A stretch of DNA of 64,000 bases from Bdellovibrionia bacterium (GCA_030427805.1 JAUICP010000001.1:1054001-1118000); one strand, 5' to 3'. Positions 16,961 to 25,801 are shown, counted from the stretch's first letter. Notes: generated by a model not told the origin, from the sequence alone. Made by a program: numbers and translations.

Positions 16961-17257
16961 CTACGAGCGACGGGTGCGTGGACGCGGTTTTTTTGTTTTA
17001 TCTTTTTTTAAAACCGCTTTGAGGTAATCGCGAGTTTCTTCGCAAATGACATCAATCAATTGGTTGTGCGGAATTTGATAGATTTCCGCAATATTCGATA
17101 GGCGATCAATAGGTGGAGACGATATTCCTCTCTCCCAATTAGAAACAAATTGTGCTGAAGAATAACCGAGTTTCTTAGCCACTACTTCTTGCGAGAGGCC
17201 GGCTTCGACTCTGCGATCTCTTAGAAATTGTCCAAATTGCTTTCTTTCAACAAGCAT
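16961..17257 (-). CDS. XRE-family (Cro/C1) helix-turn-helix protein
   Basis: 98 residues. HTH_3 domain from about residue 8 to 65: FGQFLRDRRVEAGLSQEVVAKKLGYSSAQFVSNWERGISSPPIDRLSNIAEIYQIP. The tail is basic (KKDKTKKPRPRTRRS). It is probably a DNA-binding regulator; no toxin partner is adjacent, so it is not an obvious antitoxin. The start is supported by GGGAAGAG. It is divergent from manC, with about 200 bases between, and could control it (inference). Confidence 0.82.
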   Translation of the reverse strand: MLVERKQFGQFLRDRRVEAGLSQEVVAKKLGYSSAQFVSNWERGISSPPIDRLSNIAEIYQIPHNQLIDVICEETRDYLKAVLKKDKTKKPRPRTRRS

Positions 17258-17458
17258 TCTCTTCCCTGTGCTTTCGATCTTTGAGAAAGATCATTTCTGC
17301 TAAGCTATTAAAGTTATTTTAGTATATCAGAATAGCCATTTCAATAAAGCTTAGCGCCCCAAGTTAGTGCAATCTTAATTGACCCATTGCAAAGCGTTAT
17401 CAGTCCCTAAACACTGGCAAATAGCCTAACCTAGGGCTCAATAATATAGGGAGAGACA

Positions 17459-18856
17459 ATGATTCCAGTTGTTCTGTCTGGTGGTGTTGGTACCAGACTC
17501 TGGCCCCTTTCTCGGGCTAATTTTCCAAAACAGTTTTGTGAACTTCTCGATGAGTCTTTGTTGTTAAAAACTTTGAAGCGAATTAGTGAGTTTGGTTCTC
17601 CCTGGACTGTTACAGTCGGTGAAGTGAAGCACCTAACAGATCGAGTTTATCACGATCTTAATATTCCTACAGAGCAAATTTTGATTGAGCCCATGGGGCG
17701 CAACACAGCTCCTGCAGTGGCTTTGCTCCTTCACAAAATGCGACAAGAATCTAAAGAAAATGAAATTGTGGGAGTTTTTCCCGCAGATCACCTGATTCTT
17801 AAGACCGATGTTTTTAATGAGGCCATTCAAGTGGCCCAGGCCTGCGCAGAAAAAGGGCAGGTCGTGACCCTCGGTCTTAAGCCCCATTATCCGGCAACGG
17901 GTTTTGGTTATATTGAAGTCACTAATGACGTATTTGCCGAGGGAAAGCTCGATATCAAAGCCCACCCCACCAAAGGTTTTAGAGAAAAGCCCAACAAGGC
18001 CACGGCCCAAGAGTTTTTAGAACAAGGCCGCTTTTATTGGAATGCCGGCATGTTCTTTTTTAAAGTTTCAAAAATGATTGAGCACTTTCAAGAGCATTTG
18101 CCGGAACTTTGGAAGCAAGTAGAGAGTATCAAGGCCGACTTTTCAAATGTGGGTGAAGTTTACGGTGAGCTTGAGTCGATTAGTATCGATCACGGAATTA
18201 TGGAGAAGATCTCGGATCAGGTTTGTATTCCATGTGATTTAGGTTGGAGTGATTTGGGATCTTGGGATGATGTTTCGGAACTCAGTGAAACGTCCCCTAT
18301 GGGTTTAGCTAATAAGGCCACTGAACTTTCAATTGATAGTAGTAATAACTTTTCATTTTCTCCTTCTAAAAAAATTGTGGGTTTAGTGGGAGTGGAAGAC
18401 TTAATCATTGTCGATATGCCCGACGCTCTGATGGTGGCAAAAAAAGGGCAAACTCAAAAAGTAAAACAACTGGTCGAAAAGATTCGTGAGCTTGAGATGA
18501 AAGAAGCCCACGAACATATTTTTGATGTCAGGCCCTGGGGTAAGTACGCAGTTCTTTACGACCATGGAGCTTTTAAGGCGAAATATATTACTGTGGACCC
18601 AGGCCATCAGCTGTCTTACCAGCGCCACAAGGAGCGGGCGGAACATTGGGTAATTGTGCAAGGACAGGGTCGTGTGACTTTGGATGATCAAATTCATGAC
18701 CTTGATAAAGGTCAAAGTGTGACCATCGGTAAAGGTGTGAAGCACAGGATTAAAAATACAGGAGATGAACCACTCATTTTTGTCGAAGTGCAAACGGGCA
18801 CCTATTTTGGCGAAGATGACATCGAACGATTCGAGGACGATTATGGTCGTGGCTAA
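17459..18856 (+). CDS. manC: Mannose-1-phosphate guanylyltransferase / mannose-6-phosphate isomerase
   Basis: 465 residues, the usual size of the bifunctional ManC/AlgA enzymes. The N-terminal nucleotidyltransferase shows LSGGVGTRLWPLSR (6-19), PMGRNTAPA, VFPADHLI and GFREKP. The C-terminal type II isomerase cupin shows RPWGKYAVL, QLSYQRHKERAEHW and EVQTGTYFGEDDI. It makes GDP-mannose for surface polysaccharide. GGGAGA precedes the ATG. A FecR-domain gene overlaps its 3' end. Confidence 0.93.
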   Translation: MIPVVLSGGVGTRLWPLSRANFPKQFCELLDESLLLKTLKRISEFGSPWTVTVGEVKHLTDRVYHDLNIPTEQILIEPMGRNTAPAVALLLHKMRQESKENEIVGVFPADHLILKTDVFNEAIQVAQACAEKGQVVTLGLKPHYPATGFGYIEVTNDVFAEGKLDIKAHPTKGFREKPNKATAQEFLEQGRFYWNAGMFFFKVSKMIEHFQEHLPELWKQVESIKADFSNVGEVYGELESISIDHGIMEKISDQVCIPCDLGWSDLGSWDDVSELSETSPMGLANKATELSIDSSNNFSFSPSKKIVGLVGVEDLIIVDMPDALMVAKKGQTQKVKQLVEKIRELEMKEAHEHIFDVRPWGKYAVLYDHGAFKAKYITVDPGHQLSYQRHKERAEHWVIVQGQGRVTLDDQIHDLDKGQSVTIGKGVKHRIKNTGDEPLIFVEVQTGTYFGEDDIERFEDDYGRG

Positions 18857-19859
18857 AAGGGATTTTAGAGTGAGTTTACTGTGCGTGTTTATTGTCAGTA
18901 TTTTTGGACTGAGTGCTTTGGCGCAAACAAAAGCGGACAGTAAAAAAAATGAGGTGAGTAAAACCAAGGGGACAAGCTCGGTACAGACGAAGCCTGGGAA
19001 TACTCAAGCGGCGAAAGATAAAAAACAAAAGTCCATGACGGCCGATCTATTAGAAGATAAAGAGCGAAGAGTTCCCCGTATCGTGCGCAGTTGTGCCGTC
19101 TTAACCCATGTTAAAAATACGGTTTTAGTAAGACGTCGTTTAATTGATAATGACCCAAAAAGTGATCAGGTTGCCTTTAGGCCCAAGCGCTTTGAAAAAA
19201 TTGGTTGTAACGACCAAATCGAAACCGGTAAGGCATCAAGAGCCATCGTTAAGGGCCGAAATTTTAAAGTCGCCTTGGGCCCTTTTACGGTCATTCGAAT
19301 TGACGAGCAGGTTTCAAAGAAAAAACGAAAGCGTTCTATTGTCGATATGACCTACGGAAAAATTAGGGCCTTTGTTAAGCCCTCTAAAAAAGACAAGAAG
19401 AAGAAAACTCCTGAAGAACAAAAGGGAGCTTCTCGCTTTAAGGTCATCACAAAGGCGGCGGTGGCCGGCGTTCGTGGGACGGACTTTTACTCTTCATTTA
19501 ACTTGAAAACAGGGAAGTCAGAACAGGCAACACTAAAAGGAAGTATCTTTGTCGAACGTCTTCGCGATAAAAAGACCGTTGAGGTTGATCAAGGTCAGCA
19601 AGTCGTTTTTGTTGAACCGAGCAAAGAAGAAGAAGCTAAAGGCCCCAAAAAAGCTTCGGCGCCAGCGGTCGAGGAATTAAAAGTGGTTCCCATTAAAGAG
19701 GGAGTTGCCGAGAGAATTCGTGCGACCTCGAGTATCGCAAAGAAAGAAAAAGAATTTGCCAGTAATGAAGCCATAAAAGTTATTGGTAAACCAGAAACTT
19801 GGAAAGCTCCAAAAGAGCAGCTACCAGGTGACCTCGACGATATGGAAAATGAATTCTAA
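18843..19859 (+). CDS. FecR-domain secreted protein
   Basis: 338 residues from an ATG that overlaps the end of manC and has GAGG 6 bases upstream. The n-region KRDFR plus VSLLCVFIVSIFGLSALAQ is a signal peptide. A Lys-rich linker (18.9-19.05 kb) is followed by a FecR-like beta domain: VLVRRRLI, SRAIVKGRNFKVALGPFTVIRID, RIRAFVKP and AAVAGVRGTDFYSSF..EQATLKGSIFVE. FecR domains usually sense or scaffold at the periplasm. Very basic overall. A second FecR-like gene faces it. The function is not known. Confidence 0.75.
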   Translation: MVVAKRDFRVSLLCVFIVSIFGLSALAQTKADSKKNEVSKTKGTSSVQTKPGNTQAAKDKKQKSMTADLLEDKERRVPRIVRSCAVLTHVKNTVLVRRRLIDNDPKSDQVAFRPKRFEKIGCNDQIETGKASRAIVKGRNFKVALGPFTVIRIDEQVSKKKRKRSIVDMTYGKIRAFVKPSKKDKKKKTPEEQKGASRFKVITKAAVAGVRGTDFYSSFNLKTGKSEQATLKGSIFVERLRDKKTVEVDQGQQVVFVEPSKEEEAKGPKKASAPAVEELKVVPIKEGVAERIRATSSIAKKEKEFASNEAIKVIGKPETWKAPKEQLPGDLDDMENEF

Positions 19860-19861
19860 AA

Positions 19862-19874
19862 GGTGCCTGGCACC
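19862..19874 (+). repeat. Stop-adjacent GGTGCCTGGCACC palindrome
   Basis: Lies two bases after the TAA stop (19857-19859) of the FecR gene. Variant of the GGTACTTGGTACC element with compensating changes in both arms. Confidence 0.7.
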
Positions 19875-19928
19875 AAATGGTAGCGCACCTGCGTATTTGA
19901 AATTCAACTAAAGCTTTTGCTTCGCACT

Positions 19929-19957
19929 GCATCCCCGAAAGGTACTTGGTACCTTTT
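19929..19957 (-). repeat. Stop-adjacent GGTACTTGGTACC palindrome, copy 2
   Basis: Core at 19941-19953, extended stem AAAGGTAC/GTACCTTT, six bases past the TAA stop of the minus-strand FecR/barrel gene. Flank gcatccccgaaa matches the other copies. The 3' T run on the plus strand means it could also end transcription of the facing gene. Confidence 0.75.
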
Positions 19958-19959
19958 GT

Positions 19960-21360
19960 TTACTCTTCGAAAAACTGTAGGTATGTGCCGATAAACAGGC
20001 GAATACCCGTATTATTCCAACTCCCATCGCGATCAATAAGTTCGTTGGGTGGGTTCGGAAAGTCTTCGAATTCTTGGGTGAGACCGATACTCTGATAATG
20101 AAATATTTCTGCACCAAGATATAAACCCGTCCAAGAAAAGTCCTTGGATGGAGCTGTTAGGTGAGCTTCGACACCAATGTGTATGTTTAAAGAGTTCTGT
20201 GCGGCCGATGTTTTAAGTCGAGTGACGCCATCATCGGCTTCGATGGTCATATTGTGGCTACCGACACCAAAATTGAAATAGGTCGACCACCACTTTTGGT
20301 GGTGATAGCGAAAGCCCAGCCCAAGGCTTCGTGTTTTATTATTTTCGTCAATAAAGACACTGCCGTTACCACCTTCGCCATTTTCTGAGCGATCGATATC
20401 GAGGGTCTCAACATAGGCAATAAAGCTATACTCTCCGCCGGGGAAGTTTGCACTTAAGCGAATGGACTCGACATCAAGGTCCGCAGAGTTAGCGCCTTCG
20501 GTGTATTTAAAGTTTCCGTTACCGAAGCCATAGGCTGCGGTGAATCGAGTTTGTACGCGGTTTTCTTTGGCCTTCTTTTCTTTTTCCGCTTCTTCTTTTG
20601 CTTTTTGTGCTGTTAGTAATTCTAACTCTTTTTCTCTTTGCGCCACCCTTGGATCGATGACTGGATAGCTGTCTTTAGGTGCCGGATAAACCGAGTTCAA
20701 TTCAAAGAAATTAACTTGTTTTGCAAAAGCAGGGTTCTTATCGTTTTTCTTTGGCTTTTCTAGGACCCATTTTCGTTTCTTTTGCACGTAGACTTCGCCG
20801 GATTTGAGCTCTTGTCCACTGGCTTTTAGAAGACCATTAACGACGACAAGTCTTTTATCGTCGAGAACAAACTCTCCCCTTTGAATTTCAAAGGTTTCCT
20901 TGCCTCGTCGAACGATTTCTGGAATTCGATTTTCTTTGCAAATCACACGCAAAGGACCTTTTGCCAGTCGCCAGTAGTAGAGTTTTGATTTTGTGCGATC
21001 GGCTTTCACTCGAGTCGAAGAGTAGAGAACAATTTTACAGCGTGATCGTGAAATGATTTTTGCAATGGATTGCCGGCTGGTAAGAACTTCGTCGTCCACA
21101 AGAATGAGATCTTTGAATTCAGCATCGACTGATTTTTTACCGCGCTTATGACGGACTTCGCCTTCGATAAATTGAAAGGTTCCTGAAAACTTATCGCTTT
21201 GCTCTTGAGCGACAACTTCAGAGCTAGCTATGAAGTTCATTGAAATTGGAATGAGAAAACACAGAGTCTTTAACCCACCAAAGAAAGGCGAAAGCCTTTC
21301 AAGTATTTGGACTCCCATAAAAGAGGACTCGAATGTTATTAAGTCAAAGATGCGTTTCAC
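19960..21360 (-). CDS. FecR-like domain plus outer-membrane beta-barrel protein
   Basis: 466 residues from a GTG with GAGGA upstream. The N-terminus has a long signal region ending ...NFIASSEVVAQ. Next comes a FecR-like domain (FIEGEVRHKRGKKSVDAEFKDLILVDDEVLTS, SRCKIVLYSSTRVKA), a charged coiled coil near 240-270 (EKELELLTAQKAKEEAEKEKKAKE), then alternating strands typical of a barrel (RFTAAYGFGNGNFKYT, LGLGFRYHHQKWWSTYFNFGVGS, GIRLFIGTYLQFFEE). It is probably an outer-membrane protein that presents or anchors the FecR domain in the periplasm. Convergent with the other FecR gene. Confidence 0.66.
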   Translation of the reverse strand: MKRIFDLITFESSFMGVQILERLSPFFGGLKTLCFLIPISMNFIASSEVVAQEQSDKFSGTFQFIEGEVRHKRGKKSVDAEFKDLILVDDEVLTSRQSIAKIISRSRCKIVLYSSTRVKADRTKSKLYYWRLAKGPLRVICKENRIPEIVRRGKETFEIQRGEFVLDDKRLVVVNGLLKASGQELKSGEVYVQKKRKWVLEKPKKNDKNPAFAKQVNFFELNSVYPAPKDSYPVIDPRVAQREKELELLTAQKAKEEAEKEKKAKENRVQTRFTAAYGFGNGNFKYTEGANSADLDVESIRLSANFPGGEYSFIAYVETLDIDRSENGEGGNGSVFIDENNKTRSLGLGFRYHHQKWWSTYFNFGVGSHNMTIEADDGVTRLKTSAAQNSLNIHIGVEAHLTAPSKDFSWTGLYLGAEIFHYQSIGLTQEFEDFPNPPNELIDRDGSWNNTGIRLFIGTYLQFFEE

Positions 21361-21531
21361 AATTCCTCAAGTATATTCATGTCTTACATAGTTCTTATCG
21401 GTAGGCCCTCGTTAAAATTCAAGAAATGACCCAGAAGTGTAATAAGACAAAGGTTATCGAGGGGGATTCATCGACTTTTGTTTGAGTGTGGCGATGGGAT
21501 TCAATATTTAGGTCGGGTTTTGGGCATGAAA

Positions 21532-21563
21532 AAAGGGAAAGTCCGTTAGGTACTTTCCCTTTC
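21532..21563 (-). terminator. Rho-independent terminator downstream of bcp
   Basis: AAAGGGAAAGT / ACTTTCCCTTT stem. Read on the minus strand it ends in a run of T, so it fits transcription coming from bcp about 130 bases away. Confidence 0.75.
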
Positions 21564-21625
21564 GTCGCCCTGAAAATCTAAAACAGATCTATAGGCTCTA
21601 ATGTGTCGATGAAGTTTGGCGCTCG

Positions 21626-21692
21626 GCATTCCCAAAAGGTACTTGGTACCTATTGGAGTGACACGAGCGCGCTACTCTTTGGTGCCGGGCAC
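21626..21692 (-). repeat. Stop-adjacent palindromes after bcp (GGTGCCGGGCACT and GGTACTTGGTACC copy 3)
   Basis: GGTGCCGGGCACT at 21681-21692 abuts the bcp TAA stop (21693). A second core, GGTACTTGGTACC, lies at 21638-21650 with the shared flank gcattcccaaaa. Confidence 0.72.
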
Positions 21693-22148
21693 TTACTTCA
21701 TGGATTTGATGTCGTCGAGGAGGGTGCGCTCGTGGCCTTCTGGGTTTACGCCCGTGTAGACTTTTCTGAGAATACCTTCGCCGTCGATAACAAAGCTTGT
21801 GCGGTTCCAAAACATGGTGCCGTTGAATTCTTTTTGTCCAATGCCGAGTTGCTTTAAAAGAGTTTCTTCGGGGTCGGCAAGGAGGTCGATGTTAAAAGAA
21901 AACTTATTGCAAAAGTCTTTGTGAGAGGCGACATCGTCAGCGCTCAAGCCAAGAACTTTTATGTTTTCTTGATCGAATTCTTCTTTAGTGGCCGTAAACG
22001 ACTTTCCTTGAATGGTGCATCCAGGAGTATCGTCTTTTGGGTAAACATAAAGAACAACCCATTGGTCTTTGAAATCTTTAAGACTCATGGTTTGGCCGTC
22101 TTGATTGGGCAAACTAAACTGTGGAAATGCAGTTCCAACTTCTAGCAT
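21693..22148 (-). CDS. bcp: Thioredoxin-dependent thiol peroxidase (Bcp-type peroxiredoxin)
   Basis: 151 residues, normal Bcp length. PKDDTPGCTIQGKSFTA holds the peroxidatic Cys; the next Cys typical of 2-Cys Bcp is replaced (TPGCTIQG, without the usual second Cys five residues on), so the resolving Cys must be elsewhere (CNKFSF). It reduces hydroperoxides in the cytoplasm. GAGGAGA precedes the ATG. It follows nhaA on the same strand by 23 bases and is probably co-transcribed. A terminator and palindromes lie just downstream. Confidence 0.9.
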   Translation of the reverse strand: MLEVGTAFPQFSLPNQDGQTMSLKDFKDQWVVLYVYPKDDTPGCTIQGKSFTATKEEFDQENIKVLGLSADDVASHKDFCNKFSFNIDLLADPEETLLKQLGIGQKEFNGTMFWNRTSFVIDGEGILRKVYTGVNPEGHERTLLDDIKSMK

Positions 22149-22171
22149 ATTACTCTCCTCGATGTTTAAAG

Positions 22172-23365
22172 TTACTTCTTAACTTTAAACATCTTTCCGA
22201 GAATAAATGCAATCGGTGCTGCGATAACAGAGAGTAAGGCACCCATTTTTGCAGCGCCCTGTAGGCTAGGTTCAACGTAGGCTTCACCAGAAACGAATAG
22301 GGCCACGGTGAGTCCGAGACCGGCAATAACTCCGGCAACAACTACCGATTTAAAGTCCATTCCTTGTGGAAGCTTGAAGCCGATGAGATTGGCGACCATT
22401 CCGAAGCCAGCAATACCGACCGTTTTACCAATGATGAGTGAGGCCAAAACAACCCATGTGATCTGGTTGATTCCGGCAAAAAGAACACCAGCGTTGGCCA
22501 GACCAAATCCAAAGAGTCCGAGATCGACCGGGAGTTTGTGAAAATGTTCGAAGTTGGCAATGGTGGTGTGTTCATTTTCTTGATCAAAAAGTTGCGCGTG
22601 GCGACCGTGACCAGCAGGCATAAATGGAACCACAAAGACAAGGGCCAGTGCCGGGTGCAAGTGGGCCGAAATTAATCCTACCCAGCTAAGACCTCCACCA
22701 ATAATTACGTAGGGCCAAAAGTTTTTAACGCTCATGCGATTCATACCAAAAGCCACAGCCATACCGAGCAGAGTGAAAAGAAGGTAAATCGGCTCAACCG
22801 GGTGATCGGGGCTTGGGTAGAAAATAGCAATAATTCCTAAACCGATGGCATCATCGGCAACGGCTAATAGTAAGAGGTAACTGACCGCTGGATGTTTTGC
22901 TCCGAATACGAGTCGAGCGACCAGCCAGGCCAGTGCAATATCTGTCGCCGTTGGAATCCCCCAACCATTAACAATCGTTGCTTGAGTAATATCCCCTTGA
23001 ATGAGGTTATCCATCGGAATGATTGCACAAAGTAAAAAGAAGACTCCGACCGGGCCAAGGACTCCACCGAGAGTACCAAAGAGGGGGTTAATCGCTTTCG
23101 AAATTGGATTGAGTGAACCACCGGGCATTACGGCCTGGGTAATTTCAACGGCTGCGATTCCGAAGAATAGAACCATGAATAAATCGTTCATTAAAAAGTG
23201 AAAATTAAACTCGTAGCCGAACATTCCGACACCTTCACCGAGAAGAGGGTAGTGCAGAAAGTGGTGGTAGGAGTGCTCATCAATATTTGCCCAAAGTAGT
23301 GCGGCGATAACTCCACCGATCAGAGGGATAGAAAATTCTTGTAGCAAATTGATGGTTTTTTTCAC
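22172..23365 (-). CDS. nhaA: Na+/H+ antiporter NhaA
   Basis: 397 residues with about twelve membrane helices. The family signature region is present: GWGIPTATDIALAWLV, and the paired Asp of the ion site in LLLAVADDAIGLGIIAIFY. It exports Na+ in exchange for protons at the inner membrane. It starts with GTG and has GGGAG 10 bases upstream. Located before bcp on the minus strand. The long final helices (GLTVALFVSGEAYVEP) agree with NhaA. Confidence 0.9.
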   Translation of the reverse strand: MKKTINLLQEFSIPLIGGVIAALLWANIDEHSYHHFLHYPLLGEGVGMFGYEFNFHFLMNDLFMVLFFGIAAVEITQAVMPGGSLNPISKAINPLFGTLGGVLGPVGVFFLLCAIIPMDNLIQGDITQATIVNGWGIPTATDIALAWLVARLVFGAKHPAVSYLLLLAVADDAIGLGIIAIFYPSPDHPVEPIYLLFTLLGMAVAFGMNRMSVKNFWPYVIIGGGLSWVGLISAHLHPALALVFVVPFMPAGHGRHAQLFDQENEHTTIANFEHFHKLPVDLGLFGFGLANAGVLFAGINQITWVVLASLIIGKTVGIAGFGMVANLIGFKLPQGMDFKSVVVAGVIAGLGLTVALFVSGEAYVEPSLQGAAKMGALLSVIAAPIAFILGKMFKVKK

Positions 23366-23749
23366 AGCAGACGCTCCCGTTTAATAATGATCATTTTAGA
23401 GATGTTTGCGTGATGGTGCAATGAATTGCAGTGGTCTTAGCACGCTCTTAAGTTTCGGGATCTATTTTGATTTATGTCTTAGGGTTTTCTTCGAAATTCC
23501 GTTTTCAATCGATACTGATTAGGAGCTCTTGGTAACATAATTCTTGGGGTATTCTTGTCCATTTGGAAAGTCGGATGGAAAGTCGGATGGAAAGTCGGGT
23601 GAAAAGGTGACGCGCCAACGCAGTGGCTGCTTAAAAAGCGGGCAGTCGTTAGGGAGGTGAAACAAGATCCACTCCCAATTCAACGAAAAAGGGCCTAGGA
23701 CAACTGATGTGTGTTTGGTAAATAATTGAAATATTAGGGAAAGTCGAAA
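23366..23749. other. Intergenic region between nhaA and tRNA-Arg
   Basis: No convincing gene. It holds the nhaA promoter region and a 12-base tandem repeat (ggaaagtcggat, three copies, 23565-23600). A minus-strand frame crosses it (23519-23755) but starts inside the tRNA 3' end and has low-complexity PSDF repeats. Confidence 0.4.
23565..23600. repeat. 12-bp tandem repeat, three copies
   Basis: ggaaagtcggat twice, then ggaaagtcgggt, contiguous, between nhaA and the tRNA. Confidence 0.85.
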
Positions 23750-23826
23750 TGGCACGCCTGTGAGGACTCGAACCTCAAACCCTCGCCTTAGAAGGGCGAT
23801 GCTCTATCCAGTTGAGCTACAGGCGC
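23750..23826 (-). tRNA. tRNA-Arg (anticodon TCT)
   Basis: 77 bases including encoded CCA, read on the minus strand. Acceptor GCGCCTG pairs with CAGGCGT (one G-T pair). The D arm is GCTC..GAGC, the anticodon arm TCGCC-CTTCTAA-GGCGA, the T arm TGAGG-TTCGAGT-CCTCA. The anticodon TCT reads AGA/AGG arginine codons. Confidence 0.96.
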
Positions 23827-23953
23827 ACTTCTGGGCTTTAAAAAAGCCTAGGGCCATTTTATAGGCCCCATTTTTCTGAATTTCAATGATTTTGTGCCCC
23901 GATTTTTGGATCTGACCCAGGGCTCTGACTTGAAAGCCCCGGTCCCAATCGGC

Positions 23954-25435
23954 CTAGTTCGCTTTTTGGTAGCTAATAGTGATCTTCGTATAGGGTGGAG
24001 GAGTTTGGTCAAACACCACGCGCATGCCCTCAACCTTGTAAGGGATCACTAATCCACCAGAGAGAGTGACTTTTACACTGCTCGGAACTGGTTTATGGGC
24101 AAGTTTAAAGCTTCGAGCCAGTTGGTTGGCGTCTTCACCAATACCCTTCAGGGTTTTTCCGAAGTTCTTATCACAGATGCTTCCGACTTTTCCTTCAGTC
24201 AGGTCAGAGGCTTCTTTTAACTTACAACCGTAGTTTCCACCGGCTAAGCACAAGAACATCTGACAGGCCTGCTTACGCTTACACTGGCGATCGCCAGGTT
24301 TGATAATGATAGAGTGGATGCGCAGCTCTTTGCCCGAGTCACTTCCAAAAATATCATCAAAGGCATCTTTTACCATTTGGCCGGTCGTAAGCCCTTCACC
24401 CTGACCATTACTCATTTCGTCTTCGTCACTGAGAATGACAACGTGAAGGTCGGCGTTGGGTCTAAAGAAGCCGCGGTTTTCGCTGTCTTTTTGAAGCATC
24501 GCCATAATGCTGGCTTTGAGAGGCTGTTCGTTCACCGTCGGACACGCTTGTGGCGTATCTCCGTAGTAACAACCAATGGTTTCTTTTCGTTGAACCGTAT
24601 TGAGGAAAATCTCGTTGGCGTTAGAGAAACTTGGCGTGAGAATCGTGTCTCCCAATTCTCCGTGTTTGTCTTCGAGTCTTAGGAGGCGGCCACCTTGGTT
24701 GTAGTACTTGCTCTGTAGATCCGTCGTTGTGAATCCCATTTGCCAGTCAAGGTTTCCAAGACCCTGAATAAAGTTCGGGAAGCGCTTACTCATTTCTCTT
24801 TGGTCTTTTTCCATAGAGTCGGAGTTGTCGGTAACTATAAGGATATCAACCTGGTTGTAGTCGGCTTGCTCAAAAACCTCTTCATAGGTTTCTGGGGTTG
24901 GTGCCGGCGTTGGCGTAGGTGCCGGCGTCGGCGTAGGTGTAGGAGTCGGCGTAGGTGTAGGAGTCGGCGTAGGTGTAGGAGTCGGCGTAGGTGTAGGAGT
25001 CGGCGTAGGTGTAGGTGTAGGTGTAGGAGTCGGAGTTGGCGTAGGAGTTGGTGTAGGTGTAGGAGTCGGCGTAGGTGTAGGAGTTGGCGTAGGTGTAGGA
25101 GTTGGCGTAGGTGTAGGAGTAGGTGTAGGTGTAGGTGTAGGTGTAGGTGTAGGTGTAGGATCAGGAGACGGAGCGGGTGTTGGCGTCGGTGATGGCGCAG
25201 GAGTTGGGCTTGGATCTGGAGATGGCGCGGGAGTCGGTGTTGGGTTTGGATCGACAGGATCTTCAGGATCATCCGGAATATCAGGGCGATCGGCGTTAGC
25301 CGGGTCATCCTGACTAGAATTATCATCACCGGGGACAGTTTTGCTACCTGTCTCAACTTGAGTAAATTGATATCCTTTTTCAGAACATCCAGTAAATGCG
25401 AATATTGCTAGTGCTGCGATCCAAAGTAATTTCAT
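23954..25435 (-). CDS. Lipoprotein with long Pro-Thr stalk and von Willebrand factor A domain
   Basis: 493 residues from an ATG with GAGGA upstream. The lipobox is FTGCSEKG, giving an acylated Cys after a short signal peptide. Residues about 55-180 are almost wholly Pro-Thr/Pro-Ala dipeptides, a rigid stalk. The domain after it has [13 protein letters not shown], the MIDAS DxSxS metal site of a VWA fold, followed by [21 protein letters not shown] and several Cys. Anchored in the outer membrane and held away from the surface, it likely binds a ligand or other cell (inference). No adjacent partner gene. Confidence 0.78.
   Translation of the reverse strand: MKLLWIAALAIFAFTGCSEKGYQFTQVETGSKTVPGDDNSSQDDPANADRPDIPDDPEDPVDPNPTPTPAPSPDPSPTPAPSPTPTPAPSPDPTPTPTPTPTPTPTPTPTPTPTPTPTPTPTPTPTPTPTPTPTPTPTPTPTPTPTPTPTPTPTPTPTPTPTPTPTPTPTPAPTPTPAPTPETYEEVFEQADYNQVDILIVTDNSDSMEKDQREMSKRFPNFIQGLGNLDWQMGFTTTDLQSKYYNQGGRLLRLEDKHGELGDTILTPSFSNANEIFLNTVQRKETIGCYYGDTPQACPTVNEQPLKASIMAMLQKDSENRGFFRPNADLHVVILSDEDEMSNGQGEGLTTGQMVKDAFDDIFGSDSGKELRIHSIIIKPGDRQCKRKQACQMFLCLAGGNYGCKLKEASDLTEGKVGSICDKNFGKTLKGIGEDANQLARSFKLAHKPVPSSVKVTLSGGLVIPYKVEGMRVVFDQTPPPYTKITISYQKAN
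24890..25250 (-). repeat. Low-complexity Pro-Thr coding repeat
   Basis: About 300 bases of short repeats (gtaggtgtaggagtcggc and close variants on the plus strand), coding alternate Pro and Thr in the VWA lipoprotein. Its length may vary between strains. Confidence 0.9.
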
Positions 25436-25673
25436 ACCGGTCCTCGTTTCTACCCAACACTTATTATCGCAAATTCTTTGCCACCCTATCAACTTAAAGC
25501 CCAGTCTGGTTTTAGTCCCCTAAGGTCTTGAGGTTCCTTAAAAACTTAAGAATCTTGCGACACTAGTGATTCCTACGAAAGTGTTGAGTAAAAGAACATC
25601 GACAAAACTCTCAACAAAAACCTGAAAATTTGCCTGGGTGAATCAATTTGGATTTTCAATTCGAAGGTCTAGT

Positions 25674-25727
25674 GTTTTGTTTAAATTGCTAACACTTTTA
25701 AAAAGAAAAACTCGTCTTAAACAAAAC
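25674..25727. repeat. 11-bp perfect inverted repeat upstream of the VWA lipoprotein gene
   Basis: GTTTTGTTTAA at 25674-25684 and TTAAACAAAAC at 25717-25727, spacer 32. The left arm overlaps a competing stem with 25691-25696. Confidence 0.4.
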
Positions 25728-25765
25728 TAAGAAGATAAAATTGCGCTCAATCTCTCGGAAAGTGT

Positions 25766-25801
25766 AAAAAAAATAGGACCTCGTTATCGACAAAGGTCCT
25801 A
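25766..25801 (-). terminator. Rho-independent terminator of korAB
   Basis: TAGGACCT / AGGTCCTA stem, loop of 12 bases. On the minus strand it is followed by eight T, about 50 bases after the korB stop. Confidence 0.85.

Larger units (their letters stand above)
21361..21692. other. Intergenic region between the FecR/barrel gene and bcp
   Basis: Holds the minus-strand promoter region of the FecR/barrel gene, the bcp terminator (21532-21563) and two palindromic elements after the bcp stop. No gene was found on either strand. Confidence 0.5.

Noticed and set aside
18401-18967. 188-residue minus frame over manC
   Set aside because: Antisense shadow of manC with no ribosome site or known motif.
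23519-23755. 78-residue minus frame between nhaA and tRNA-Arg
   Set aside because: Starts in the tRNA 3' end and is partly a 12-base tandem repeat (PSDF); no ribosome site.
24740-25192. Arg-rich plus-strand frame
   Set aside because: Reverse reading of the Pro-Thr repeat in the VWA lipoprotein gene.
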